Assembly (NCBI RefSeq): GCF_004798865.1
Contig: NW_025335568.1
Span: 19,966,143 to 20,030,142 of the forward strand
Reading direction: 5' to 3'
Source of the DNA: Varanus komodoensis
Lineage: Eukaryota > Chordata > Lepidosauria > Squamata > Varanidae
DNA length: 64,000 nt
In this document: positions 1 to 11,500 of the stretch, one piece after another
Position numbering within the stretch: the stretch's first letter is position 1
Layout: each line of letters opens with the position of its first letter
Program-made: the position numbers and the translations under genes
The notes under the pieces: generated by a model
What the model was told of the DNA's origin: nothing
What the model saw: only the letters and a program-made list of their open reading frames with translations
The model's database searches: none

Positions 1-210
1 TATTATTATTATTATTATTATTATTATAACATTTCTATGCCGCCCCTTGCTGAAGCCTCGGGGTGGCTTACAACACAATAAAATACATTGAAATACAATA
101 GAACATAATAAATTACCATTAAATACAAAAATACAAAAAATACACTGAGTTACAAACATAATAATATAAAATTAAAATTATCAGTATAAAATAAGTAAAT
201 AAATAATATA
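1..210 (-). repeat. L2-type LINE 3' end, minus strand, with (TTA)n tail
   Basis: Reading the reverse strand gives AT-rich DNA, then GCCACCCCGAGGCTTCAG, a GGGGCGGCATAGAAATG hairpin arm, and a TAA-repeat tail at 1-29. The same GC-rich end with an A/T-rich tail recurs in this window near 11.3, 26.5 and 62.4 kb. It is the common 3' terminus of reptile L2-type LINEs and of SINEs using them. The tail may continue beyond the window start. Confidence 0.7.
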
Positions 211-243
211 GGAGGAGATAAGAGAAGGAAGAAGAAGTTGCCC

Positions 244-940
244 TGGCAACTTAGCCTTATCTGGATGGACAGAGCCTGACCTTGGTTACTCCTGCACTGG
301 TAACATCCCGACTGGATTACTGTAATGCACTCTATATGTAGAGGTGACTTTGAAGGGAGTACAGAGACGTCAACCGGTTCAAAATAGGGCTGCACATCTG
401 GGGTCAAGTATCATTTCTCAAGCCCATATAACACCTATTCTATATAAATTACTCTGGTTGCTAGTTGAAGCCTAGGGCCAATTTAAAGTGCTCGTTTTAA
501 CACATAAAGCCTAAATAGCTTGGCACCTGGTTACTTGAAGGACTGTCTTTTTCCATATATGCCTACCCATTTATTGAGATCCGGGCATAAGGTCCTTCTG
601 AAGGAGCCATCCCTAAATAAAGTGAAAGGGACTGTGATTAAAAGAAGGGCCTTTCCCGGAAGCTGCCCCTACCTTTGGACTGGGCTTCCTAGGGAGGTCC
701 ACCAGGCACTGTCACTACTTTCATTTAGGTGCCAGGAATGGGTATTTTTCGTGGGTATTTTGAGACCTGATTCAAGCACTGGTTCTCTGTAAGATCTTGC
801 TGTACTCCCAGCAGTTGTTTTTTTATTAATAATTAAGAATTGTACTGTTGGTCTTGCTTCTTATTGTTGTTTGCTGCTTAGAGAGCCCCGGTTATGCAGC
901 GGTTTATATGTGTAAATATATAATTAATTAATTAAATAAG
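244..940 (+). repeat. L2-type LINE, 3' part of ORF2 and tail (degraded)
   Basis: Translated pieces match the C-terminal end of the L2 reverse-transcriptase protein: LDYCNALY near 310, then PGYLKDCLFPYMPTHLLRSG, RRAFPGSCPYLWTGLPREVH and QALSLLSF in an open stretch at 520-792. The known pattern is YLxDxLxPYxPxRxLRS ... RAFSxxAPxLWNSLPxEVRxAPSLxSF. The element ends with GAGAGCCCCGGTTATGCAGCGGTTTATA and an (ATTA)-rich tail near 940. The 5' part is missing, as is usual for LINE insertions. The frame is broken upstream of 520. Confidence 0.85.
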
Positions 941-2434
941 ATATGGTTTCTCATCTTGGCTGGCAAACAAGATTCAGACAACCCGCATTGACCATCCCAT
1001 GGTCCAATGACAACCCACAGTCAACCCTTGTGTATGTGCTATCATGTTATGTGAAATAACTCACCATCAAGGTTTCTTAGCTGAGTTCAGTAGCACAAAC
1101 CCTTGGTCCAGCAACAACCTACACTGAACACTTAATGTGGGCTATCGTGTTATCTGCACTTAATCGGTATGAGGCATTTTTCTATATTCCTGTCTTTCAT
1201 AGTAGCACCTAGTTTTAAATTTGAATGTTCTTGTAAGAAATTGGCATTGTGGTTTCCTCTTTAGAAGTTCAGTGATAAAAGCCATTACACTCTACTGTAC
1301 AATAAGTGAGTAGGTGGAAAGAATAACAAGTAAGTACTTTGAAGCCCCATTGATTTTAAAAGGAGAACGTTAAACATGGAGTGGCTGCAATACAAGGGGA
1401 AGCCTGTGCTTACAGGGAGCTCCCTCTGTGCATTGGAGTGTCTCCCGAGCTTTGAACTGAGTGGGTGGGTGCGGCAGCAAGCTATTATGTCTAAAAAAAT
1501 GTGTGTCATTCTGCTCTCTGTGTTTTCGAAAAGGCAATTTCTTCTACAGTGTGCAAGTGAAAACCATGGTTGCGCTGAGCCTTAATCATAAGCACTAATT
1601 AAAAAGAAAGATTTCAGCTTTAAAGCTACAGTAATGAAGCTATAAATTAATGACACAATGCTGACCTGGTATAATGTAATAATATTTAATTGCATCCTTT
1701 TTAATATACCCAGTATGGTTTTGTGAATTAACTTCAGTCGTTCGGTGAAAGTAGAGCAGATTTCAGTTAAAAGGCTAATCTCTGCAGCTCTCAACTAAAA
1801 GAGGGTCTCCCCACACCATTACCCCATTGGTGCCATTTCTGGTTAATTTGGACAGTCCAACTGAAACCTGGAAGCCGTTTCCTCTCAAATTAGTCTCAAT
1901 TTGAGAGACGGTCTGATAATTGTCACAAACTCCTGCCATTTCTCAAGCACCCAACTGTGCTTTCAAGCTACATAAACCAGATTACTACTAAGCTAAAACA
2001 AGAGTAAGAACCCCTTCCACATCTGGTGGCATGTCCCCTAACCTGTTCCTTTAGTCTGAAATCAGCTTAAAGGGACATCATGCAAGACCCATAGAAATCT
2101 TGCTATGGGGAAACAAACCTCCAAAACAGTGATCCTAGGGCCTTTCAGCAGCATCTAGAGGGCCATAGGATCATTCAGTTCTCCATCCACCTCAGAGCTG
2201 GGGATTCCTGCTGAGATAACCCTCTCCCTGCTAGTAGCCACCATAGAAAGAACCATACCAATGCATCTCCAAGAAGAACAGGGAGAGGAGAAGTGCCTCA
2301 GCCTTTGCTCCTCACACTCTGGGACAAAAGACTTAAGGGCAGGGCAGGAAGAGTGCAGAAGTGATATTTACTCCCATCATAGAATCCCTATGATCCACCA
2401 AGTTCAGAAGCAGTGATGATGGATTGTACTGTTA

Positions 2435-2515
2435 GACCCTAATCCTATACATGTTGAAATGGGGGGAAAGTCCTACAGCTCCAGCATGCCCCAACCAACT
2501 CCTATTTATTTTTTA
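2435..2515. repeat. MITE-like copy (AATCCTATACATG / GTCCTACAGCTCC)
   Basis: Contains CCTAATCCTATACATG, a short spacer, AAAGTCCTACAGCTCCAGC and ATGCCCC. The same ordered words occur near 2.70, 4.60 and 4.85 kb, so this is a dispersed short element. Elsewhere it forms an inverted repeat, which suggests a non-autonomous DNA transposon or foldback. Confidence 0.5.
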
Positions 2516-2693
2516 AAAGAAATATGGAAAGCCCTACTGTATTGATATGGTAGATGAGGAAATTTCATATTTTGGGTGGCAGAAAAGATTTTTCAGCAAG
2601 GTTTAAAATTCACTCAATTAGCATTGACAAAATGTCTTGTTTTAAATTACAAAAATAAATGTGGTTTTATAGTTCTACCTATATATTAATTAA

Positions 2694-2810
2694 GGGTGCA
2701 GTTCTATGCAAGTTTAGACAGAAAAAGTCCTACAGCTACAACCAGCATGTCGGGGAATGTAGGATGTTTTCATTTTTGTTTACATGTGTATTGAATTGGG
2801 CCTATAGTGC
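2694..2810. repeat. MITE-like copy, same family as 2.4 kb
   Basis: Starts GGTGCAGTTCTATGCAAGTTTAGACAG (in part), followed by AAAAAGTCCTACAGCTAC and CAGCATG. A weak complementary arm ending GGGCCTATAGTGCAT follows about 100 nt later. Confidence 0.45.
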
Positions 2811-4592
2811 ATACATTCATGATTAACTTGTAGAAAGTTAGAAAGTTCAATTCTTTAATCAAAATTATGTGTTTTTTCACACTACCAATGTTAACTTACC
2901 ACTGCCAAGCTTTTACTTTATCAATGCTACCTTGTGAATGGCCCGTGAAATTGTTTTACAAACATCTGCACTTAATGGAGTTATCACTGCCTTTACGTTT
3001 TGCATTTCATTTTTCTCTGACCTCACTGCCAACCTTCTTTCCTCTTTCTCCATTCACCATTATGTATCAGTAAATGCATTGGTTTTTAGTATGCCACAAA
3101 TTTCTTCACTGTTCTTGCTGCAAAGACTGACAGTCATCTCTCAGAAATTACAAGATGCTGTGCATTCCAACAATATTAGATGAGTTCACACTTCATTATT
3201 TTAGCAACAAGTAATCTCAATATGTGTCCATGTGTATTTCACTATGTTCATCAGAGAACAGTTTAGGACTTCCATGGTTACTAGAATAAGATGGAAAGGA
3301 GAGTTAGAGTTGAGTATTATTTGCATTTTGGTTACACCAAGCCTCCAAATCCAATGTGACCTTTGTCAGCAGTTTTGTACAGAAGTTGAATATAATGGGT
3401 CTCAATAGAAGCTAGAAGGGCATCTTAGGCCAGGAAAAGGCAACCATGATATACTTTTGATCTGGCTTGTCTGCATGGAACTTGGTGGCCTGGTGCTCCT
3501 GGGGCTTCTTAAGGCATTAGTTTCAGACATACAGGGACTCTCCTGTTGAATGCTTTGGCTATTGGCCTACTGCAAATTGGTAGCCCTGGATATTTTGGAC
3601 AAAAAACTCTCTACTAGCCAACAACTTCTGAAAGGAGCCCTTCCAGGTGTCCATTGTGGAATAAGGCTTTTAAGGGCTAGGTAGCCACTCAACATTGCTT
3701 TCTGCTCAGAAGCTCAGCTTTCTGCCCCTTGAGTAGGCAGATCTAAAGTCATCAGCCCTGAAGGTCCAAGGGCATCGAAAATAGGCAAGGGCCTTCTAAG
3801 GCAACCTGTTCCTTGGAACATCTGGCACTGAAGCTGCAATTTCTTCCTTGGATAAAGAATCTCACAGGAAAAGCACTGCATCAAGAAAGAGCATGGACAG
3901 CGTGTGCAGGGGCCATAATCCTGCCCTGCCTTCATGCCCCCAGTTTGTGCTTTCAGACAAGAGTGAACACAATGTCTGCTCCAAGCTTAAGCTGGCCTTG
4001 AATTGTGCTAAAATCGCTCCACTCAAAAAATGCAGCTACTGTGCTAGATCAGCTAAATGAAAGGGAAATGTCATTAAGATTACCAAAAGAAAAAACCCTT
4101 ATAGATGCAGAGGCTTCAATCTCATTTTGTTAATGACTAATACTCCTCCAATTTAAGATAGGAGTCTGCTGAAAAGATTGAAACAAGAGAGCAATTAAAA
4201 AATAGCTTTTGCCTTTACAATTGGTCCCAAACAGTGGAACTTCTTAGATTTGTTGCATATCAATGTCACTCTAGAAAAAAAAATGTCAGAAATTCAGATA
4301 GGTTCAAATTTCCTCTGAAGCAGCTGAGGGCTTGTACTCTATCAGTTTGATTTGAAGGATAGCAGAAGAACCTATAATTGCTGTTGTAGTATAGAGAGAA
4401 TAAAGGATAGAGAATATGAAATATATGCATGTTTAGACAAATGAGAGTTCTACAACCCTCATCTTGCCCCAAAAGCTATAGGATCATTTTCTGCCATAAG
4501 ATTACTTTTTCTGCATCTTTTCGTTTTGTTCTGTGCAATGCTGAGTACAGATTCCTTTTGAAGTACTGTACAGTTCCTCCTATGACTCCTGT

Positions 4593-4705
4593 CCAAAATC
4601 CTATGCATCTCTAGGCCAAAAAATATCCTACAACATTCAGTATGCTCGGTCCAGGAAATTGCAGGCCATCCCTTCTAAACATCCATAGGATTTCATCCCT
4701 AGATG
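4593..4705. repeat. Foldback MITE copy with both arms
   Basis: The left arm AAATCCTATGCATCTCTAGG near 4598 is roughly complementary to the right arm CTAAACATCCATAGGATTTC ending near 4695, with ATCCTACAACATTCAGTATG between. This shows the inverted-repeat structure of the family seen at 2.4 and 2.7 kb. Confidence 0.55.
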
Positions 4706-4924
4706 CCATTCTTTCTCTCTCAATATGTGTGTAGAACAAGCATGCTTCTATCTTTGGCCATTTCACTTGTTAATGTACTCTGATGGTTAACTCAGTATAT
4801 GTAGACCAGATGAACAAAGGCTCATATGAAGTCTAAAAATAGTAATGTAGGACAGAATCCTGTTGCATTTTAATGCAGAAAGTCATATAACTCCCAGCAT
4901 GCCCCAACCAGAATACTTTTTCAT

Positions 4925-5007
4925 CATGCGCGTGCGCACGCGCACACAAAGTCATGTGTGTATGTGTATGTTTTACACACACACACACAATGAGAGAGAG
5001 AGAGAGA
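4925..5007. repeat. Compound simple repeat, (CG/CA)n, (TG)n, (CA)n, (GA)n
   Basis: Alternating purine-pyrimidine DNA (GCGCGTGCGCACGCGCACAC), then GT-rich, CA-rich and (GA)n blocks in direct succession. Confidence 0.9.
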
Positions 5008-5676
5008 TGTTTGAGCCATCATTGTTCTATCGAGTCATCATCCTCTTTAGGTACACCAAATGAATAGGAATATATCAGTTTCATATCCCCATATTAAATG
5101 CTGAATTATTGATTTCCCAGTTTTAGTCACTGTTTGTACGTTGTAAACAGACCACCTAAAATTGATATCTTTATAAATTTCATAATATAACACAATTTTA
5201 AAATCCAATCCTTTTTCTCTTCTCTTTGAAAGCCTGCATATTAATACAATGAAATTTGTGATTCTCGTGTAAAAAGAAATTTTTACATTTCATTTGTTAA
5301 TGTCAAACTGAGATCTTTTCTGCACTTTAACATCTAGTTTTTATGTTATTCATTTATCTTCATCATCAAGAGATAATTAAATAGAATTATTTTCCTAGAA
5401 CTGCACTAATTCCTGTAGGTCAACTGGGAGCAACTTTTCTGCATTTTCAGAGACAAGATTCAATCTTGCTGAAGTGCTAGTATAAAACTCTACACATGAT
5501 TTACAGCACTAATGTCACACTTACAGAAGATGCATATTAAACTTTACAATTTAACTAATATCCTATCCCAGTTACAATTTTGCCTACACTTGATTCATGG
5601 CAAAATTATTGCATGATCTCTTAGTTTGTTCCATTTTATTTTGATAAATTATAAAAGAGAATCCCAATATATGCTT

Positions 5677-6329
5677 TTACAGTACCTTTTCTATGACATA
5701 GCTCCAAATGAATCTATGAGTGGAGCAGCCTTCCTGAATCTTTTCCCGTCCCTGGCTGCTCCGAGTAGGGAGCGTGCTGTGTCTGGTGGGTGACCGGCAG
5801 GCTGGGGGCCTGCAAAGCACTCTCAGTGGGCCACAGGGGGTTTCATCAGTCTTTGTGCCCCCCCCCCCCTCAGCCTTTTCCATGCACATCTCTCTCTCCT
5901 TGGAAACAGTAGGGACTCTGCTGGCCACCACCTTGGATGAGTGACGTGTGCAGTGTGAGTGCTGCACCTGCTTTTCACAGTGGTGCAGTGAATGGGGCTG
6001 TTTTTCCAACCAGTGGTTTGGTTTGGATTAATTTGGTCAATATGTGGAAATAGGCAAGGGAGGTCACCTTTGAGGTGACTGGTGATACTTGAATCTCTTT
6101 GCTCAGGGCTTTGCAGCTCCTCGGGGAGATGCGAACGATCTTTGTGGCTGACCTCCTTTCCCAGCTTGGAGTTTTGCAGCTCTAGGAGGAGCTGATAGGG
6201 AAGTCGTTCCAACAGCACTTGGAATGGGGGCCCCACCCTAAGCAATTGTTGAGGCTGGCATACATACGAACTTGAACTCTTTCCCTTTGCAGAGCATGAT
6301 TTAATCAACATGGCCCACATTTGTACCAT
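5677..6329 (-). other. GC-rich stretch with two overlapping long frames; no known family
   Basis: Minus-strand frames of 168 and 110 codons overlap here in different frames. The translations are rich in Ser, Pro, His and Arg (for example SSSSYVCQPQQLLRVG, and SPTRHSTLPTRSSQGREK in the other). Base composition is richer in G and C than the surroundings. A C12 run (5858-5869) lies inside both frames. I recognise no domain, no start context and no splice context. It could be a decayed processed pseudogene, an old repeat, or chance. Not called as a gene. Confidence 0.3.
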
Positions 6330-7734
6330 AATGTGTGTCTTGACTCATGGTTTCCACCCTTATATTCCCCTTACACCTTCAGAAAATCTAAAATTTTCCT
6401 CTAGTTTCTGGTGTTTGGGCTGCTAGATGTATATTCATGTTCCCTTGAACTTTTCCTGTCGTCCCCATTATGTTCAGAAATAGACCAGCAGGGTACAGAT
6501 GCAAAAACTCCATTTCCAGCCTGAGCCATCAATGCATTATATTTTGAACTCCTGAAAACATAGAGAATGATGCAAGACACAGCAAAACAAATGACTATTC
6601 ATCTTAGCAGTTTTCATTCAATGTTCTTGGAAGCTTTCCCATCCAATTCCTTACTATTTCCCATTATTATTTTATTCCTGAAAACAATGTTATTGGCTAA
6701 AGCAAGGAAACATTAAACATTTGTCTTCTGTTTTAAAAGGAGAAGAATGGATATGATTATGTGGCCATTTCTGTGTCCTGATGCAGGCCCTTATCCATAC
6801 CGGGAGGTTTTTCTATTGATTTTGACAGGCTTCATATCACTCACAAAATGCGCTTGTGACACTTTCATTCCTTATGTTAGGCCCTGCCGATTTTTGGCTT
6901 CAAAGAATCTCTCGACATCAAATCCATTTGCTGATTGCCTTGATCTTAATCCAAAAACTAGCAAGCTTCTTCATACACAGCAGCCCATCTAAGCTGTATT
7001 TCGAGAATGTGATTTCAACCTCTACCATTTTTAATTAGTGATGGAGTATCAAACAGTTTTGATACAAAAGAGAGAGGAGATATTGGAGGTGAAAGTATTC
7101 ACCAGCCTCTCCTAAAAGCTTCCCCCCTTCTTGTGCACATTCATGCTGCGTCACTCCTGCTGGTAGACATTTCTGCACATTTAAACATTGAAACAACACA
7201 GAATGTTGTTTATTGTGCTGGCTGCAAGATCACAGCCAATAGGATCTAGGTCCAAGTTGACATCACTAAAGTGGAATAACGCTTTCACTCTAAAGTTTAG
7301 AGTCTAAATGGAGAAGGAAAGAGAAAATCTAAGGCACACAAAGGAGAGAAAACACCCTCAGGCATAGTCAGTAAGGCCGTAAAGTCCTCATTCCTCATGC
7401 TAGAAACTGCCACTGCTGAGATCTTCGGAGAAGGAAAAGCAGCAACCTTGCCATTGTGTTTAGATCCAGCACCATGACACATTCAAGTTGGCCAAATGAT
7501 TCTGCTTTTTTGTCTAAGCACACATAAGGGTTGTGCCCCAACAGGACCTGATTAATTTCAGGGGAGTGTCAAACCCTGACACTCCACTTATGCCAATGAT
7601 GCAGTGAAACACTACTGGAATACATTGGAGCCATGGGTGTCCCCAGATGCTCTCTGCATGTAGTCATTTTCTACTATGGGCTGAAGGTACATCAGCCATC
7701 CACCATGTTGAGGCTAAGCAGGTCTGGGGCTGAC

Positions 7735-7815
7735 TGGAGCCTGGAGGGGCACCACATGTAGCCACCCTGAGTTCCACAGTGGGAGAAAGATAGGACATAA
7801 ATATAATTAGTCAAG
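7735..7815 (+). repeat. LINE/L2-like 3' terminus
   Basis: GTAGCCACCCTGAGTTCCACAG, GGGAGAAAGATAGG and ACATAAATATAATTAG reproduce the usual reptile pattern gccaccctgagc...gggagaaaggcgggatataaat, a diverged L2-type end without its upstream coding part. Confidence 0.5.
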
Positions 7816-8421
7816 TAATTAATAGTTTTCTATGGCAGTTCATTATTGTCATGATTCAGGTAGGGCAGAGGTATTCAGGCATTGTTTATCTGAGGTGGAA
7901 TAGGAGGAAGGCTGAACACATGCAAAGGTGCAATTTTTGTCTACCCTTTTGCCTGAACAGGCTGAGCTTGACCTTTGTCTAAACAACCTTTCTATGTTCC
8001 AGGCCCTTCTTAATAGTCAAAGGCTGCCTCTTACAAAATCACACTCTTGGTTGATCACTCTGTCAATCTAACTTCCACGAATGTCATTAATTTTAGTGTG
8101 ACTTCACGAAGGAAGTTAGTGGTGAAGACAGGATTCACTGAATCTGAATCCCATCTTGTTTAAACTGGACAAAATGGGATGTGATCAGGGAGCGTTTGAC
8201 TGTCAAAGGCAGCCTTGAGAACTCAATGCAAATAAACAATCAGGAATTCTGCTGACCACTACAAAACTGTGGATTACTAAAGATCTGCCAACCCTACTTT
8301 ATCAATATCATACAATTATTGCATCAGCTTCCCTGATGCACCCCACCACTTGTTCCAAAAGCATATAAAATGTTCCCATGGCTGTTGCTGTTTCTGCTGC
8401 TACTGGAGAGGTAAGCAACTT

Positions 8422-8520
8422 GTGCTCCTCCAGATGTTTTGGCCTGCAACTCCCATGATGCCTCACCATGGGCTCCCTATTGCTGATGGGAGTTGTAGGC
8501 AAAAACTTCTGGAGGGCCAC
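8422..8520. repeat. Palindromic MITE, arms CTCCAGATGTTTTGGCCTGC / complement
   Basis: The left arm CTCCTCCAGATGTTTTGGCC with TGCAACTCCCATGATG is complementary to the right arm, TGATGGGAGTTGTAGGC with AAAAACTTCTGGAGG, around a loop of roughly 30 nt. This foldback is a very common short element in squamate genomes; diverged copies lie at 30.1, 32.4, 38.6 and 56.5 kb. It has no coding capacity. Confidence 0.75.
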
Positions 8521-8774
8521 TCCTGTAGTAACAGATGCTGGTGATAGCAGCAATGAGGAGTCTGGAAATTAAATATCTGTACCTTTTGGTATGTTCCAAT
8601 GAAACCAAACAAAATTCTCACCCTTTCCTAGACTAGCTATTCCATGGAGCTCGATCCTTAGAAGTTCTGTCTGACTCAGGTTCACTGTCTGAAGTATCTA
8701 GTGTCCAGGACAAGATACCTCAAGGACCGGACATCTGATATCTTGATATCAACATGGAGTGGCATTCATGTCTA

Positions 8775-8885
8775 TTTTGGGTTTCCCCTGGGCAACTGGC
8801 TGGCCACTGCATGCACAGAATCCTGGACCTCTTGGACACTTGATCTGATCTAGCAGGGCTCTTTAGATGTTCTTCTGTTAAGCCC
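8775..8885 (+). repeat. CR1/L3-like LINE end fragment
   Basis: GGCAACTGGCTGGCCACTG, CAGAATCCTGGACCTC, and GATCTGATCTAGCAGGGCTC then GTTCTTCTGTTA follow the same order as the end of the larger copy at 24.2-24.56 kb (GGCCTCTG...GGAGTGCTGCACTAG...ATCCAGCAGGGCTCTTC). Confidence 0.6.
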
Positions 8886-8964
8886 AAATACAAGTTTTCT
8901 TATGCATTTAGTCATTTAGTTTGTTGGCCCTGTTGATTCTTGCTGAAAGGGACATCGTAGTGCT

Positions 8965-9045
8965 TGATATTTTATTTATTTATTCATTCATTCCATTTCT
9001 ATACCACCCTCTAGCCAGAAAGGCTCGCTGGGCAGATGATATGCT
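8965..9045 (-). repeat. L2-like 3' end, minus strand
   Basis: TTTATTTATTTATTCATTC tail followed by CCATTTCTATACCACCCTC and AGGCTCGCTGGGCAG, the reverse of a diverged GCCxxGCGGTATAGAAATGG-type LINE terminus. Confidence 0.5.
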
Positions 9046-11312
9046 TATTAGAGGGCCATCACAAAAAAATTAAGTGCCTTACAGTTCTTCTCTGTCTTTC
9101 CTTTTAGTGAAGCTATTATTTTTGCTGGGTACATAGCCTAGGGTACTAAAAGTGCAAAAAGAATTAGTATTTGCTTTAACTGTATCAAACTATTAACTCA
9201 GACCCAGATCCAATCATGCTGCCCCCTCCTTTTGTTCTCATAACTTTTTATCACATTGATTAATTTGTCATGTATCTTATAGCTTCTTTCAGAATGCCAC
9301 ATTCTTGTTTTGTGGATTCTACCAAATGTTGTTTTGGAATCAATAAACTTAATTAAGATGGGATTTGCCAAGCAAAGGCTTTTAGGCTGAATGTAATCTT
9401 GTCATGTAATAATCTGTCTAGTCAAAACTAAGCTTCACTACCTTCCTTGTTCTATTAATTGTAACACTTGCTATGTTATTTTATTTTGCATGGGACTGAT
9501 ACCAAGGCTATTCATTTCTACGTCATACACTGACTAACTGCACCTTCTGTTTTCAGTAGTATAATGTCTCAAACCCGGTAGTTTCACTCCTTTTTCATTC
9601 CACAGTGTTTTGCAAAACTGTTTCCCAAAGTATTTCCATTTCTATGATATCAACACGATGGAGACAACCTGTTTCATCTCTTCTGGTGGCTTCTTGTTGC
9701 ATTCTATGCTCTGCAGATGGATTTTAATTAGACCCATTTACTCATCACTCATCCATACTACAGGTGCAAATGGGTTTAACAGTTATAGAACTAACCCATT
9801 GCTATTATTTCTAAATTTATATCTATGCATATATAAGAAAGATAGATACAAAGCCATGCCTGTGTTGCCCCTCTTCTTTTGTAAAGCATTTCTGCTCCTA
9901 TTCTACCTTTCTTTTCTTTTTCTTCTTTGAAGGCATACAATGCTGCTTTGTATGTGGCCACCCTAAGTAATTACATGTACTTTGCACCAGAGCAGTTGCT
10001 TAGACTTCATCCTGACCAAAGCTGTTAGCAGTCTTACATAAGATATAATGGAAGAGATCTTGCCAGATGTATGGCTTTCAAAAGTGATGCTGTTTTAAAG
10101 ATTGTAGCCTTAGGGATAATCTGAATGTATTCAAATATCGTGAACAGGACTGAACCATTTCAGTGTTTTACTTGGGAACTTTAACAAGTAGTTTCTAAGT
10201 GCCTATAGCCTACTACACTGCCACGTAACGTTTTATTTATAGCCTGGGTAGCAGGCAATCCGCACATTAAACAGTGATTGCACATACTCTGTGCTTGGAG
10301 GGCACACATTCTAAGATCTTCTGTAGAAGCCTCCATTGCCTCAAATGAAGGATTTAGAACTAGCTCTTACATCTGGGGCCAGAAAAGGCCAAGATGGACT
10401 GTTTCCTTTATACTCTGATGGAAATCCTTTTTGGTTGTTTTTGTAGTGCACAATAAAAAAATAAATTTAAAATACTTTGATCTCAAATCTTTATGTCAAC
10501 AGAAGGGAATTACAATTTATACACTCTGTGCATATGTGTGCTTATTATGAAATATTCAATATAACTTTCAAAGCATGTTATTAGAGGGGCAAGCAGGGAG
10601 TGAGAAATAAATCCTTCTTTACATCAGAAGGAGATTTCAGGAGATTCCACTGTCACAAACAAAACACCAAATGATTCAGATTGCAGTGGGAACAACTGCC
10701 TATCAGCTGTTTTCTTTGCCTAAATGTGGATGGAGAAATCTGTTAATTACACTTGCTCAGTTTTGCAACCTTTTTCTTAATTATTTCATTTCTATACATT
10801 CCAGTACCCAAAGCTTTGGGGGTAATTCACAACAAGTCACAAAGTCACAGACTACTAATGAGTTGCTATTAAAAAAAAAAAAGTTACTGTGGGAATCCAT
10901 GAAAAGCAGGTTAGGGATGACCTTGGGTTGCAATATAAAGCTAGTTTAGTCAAAGAAAAGCTCTACAACTCCAAATGTGGCCCAGGCAGCCACATTTCAG
11001 GAACTGATGACTCTGTGACCAGAACTCTTAATGGCTATTTCTAGTGCGGTGCTGGAAATTTCTTCCAGATTTTTTTCTAACTCTTCTCATTCAGTTTGAT
11101 TGGAAAGAAAAAGCTAATGAAAAGAAATTCAAAGGTGTTTTTTAAGGAATCCTTATGTGCTGGGTTCAGGGTTTCAATTTCACGAGCTGACATTACTTAT
11201 CAGGTGGCTGAATGTGTTATCTTCCATTGTTCAATGAGGTCTCTGGCAGCTTGTAGCCTCATCCATTTCCCAAACATCAGTGAAAGCCCAATGGAAAACA
11301 TCATACAGTAAG

Positions 11313-11500
11313 TTTATTTATTTATTTATTTATTTATTAGGGAACTTCTATGCCGCCCCATTTGCTGAAGCCTCGGGGTGGCTCACAACCATAAATAAAT
11401 AGAATCCTATAAAACAATATAAATTAAGTCGCCCTGGCCAAAGAATAAAATAAATAGATAATATTAACAATTAAAATAACGTTTGAATAAAAAGGTTCTC
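11313..11500 (-). repeat. L2-type LINE 3' end, minus strand, (TTTA)n tail
   Basis: A (TTTA)n tract at 11313-11339 is followed by AACTTCTATGCCGCCCC and TGAAGCCTCGGGGTGGC. It is nearly identical to the copy at 1-85, and then to AT-rich DNA with AATTAAAATAACGTTTGAAT and AAAAAGGTT, which matches the reversed end of the L2 coding region as in the 26.5 kb copy. Confidence 0.75.
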
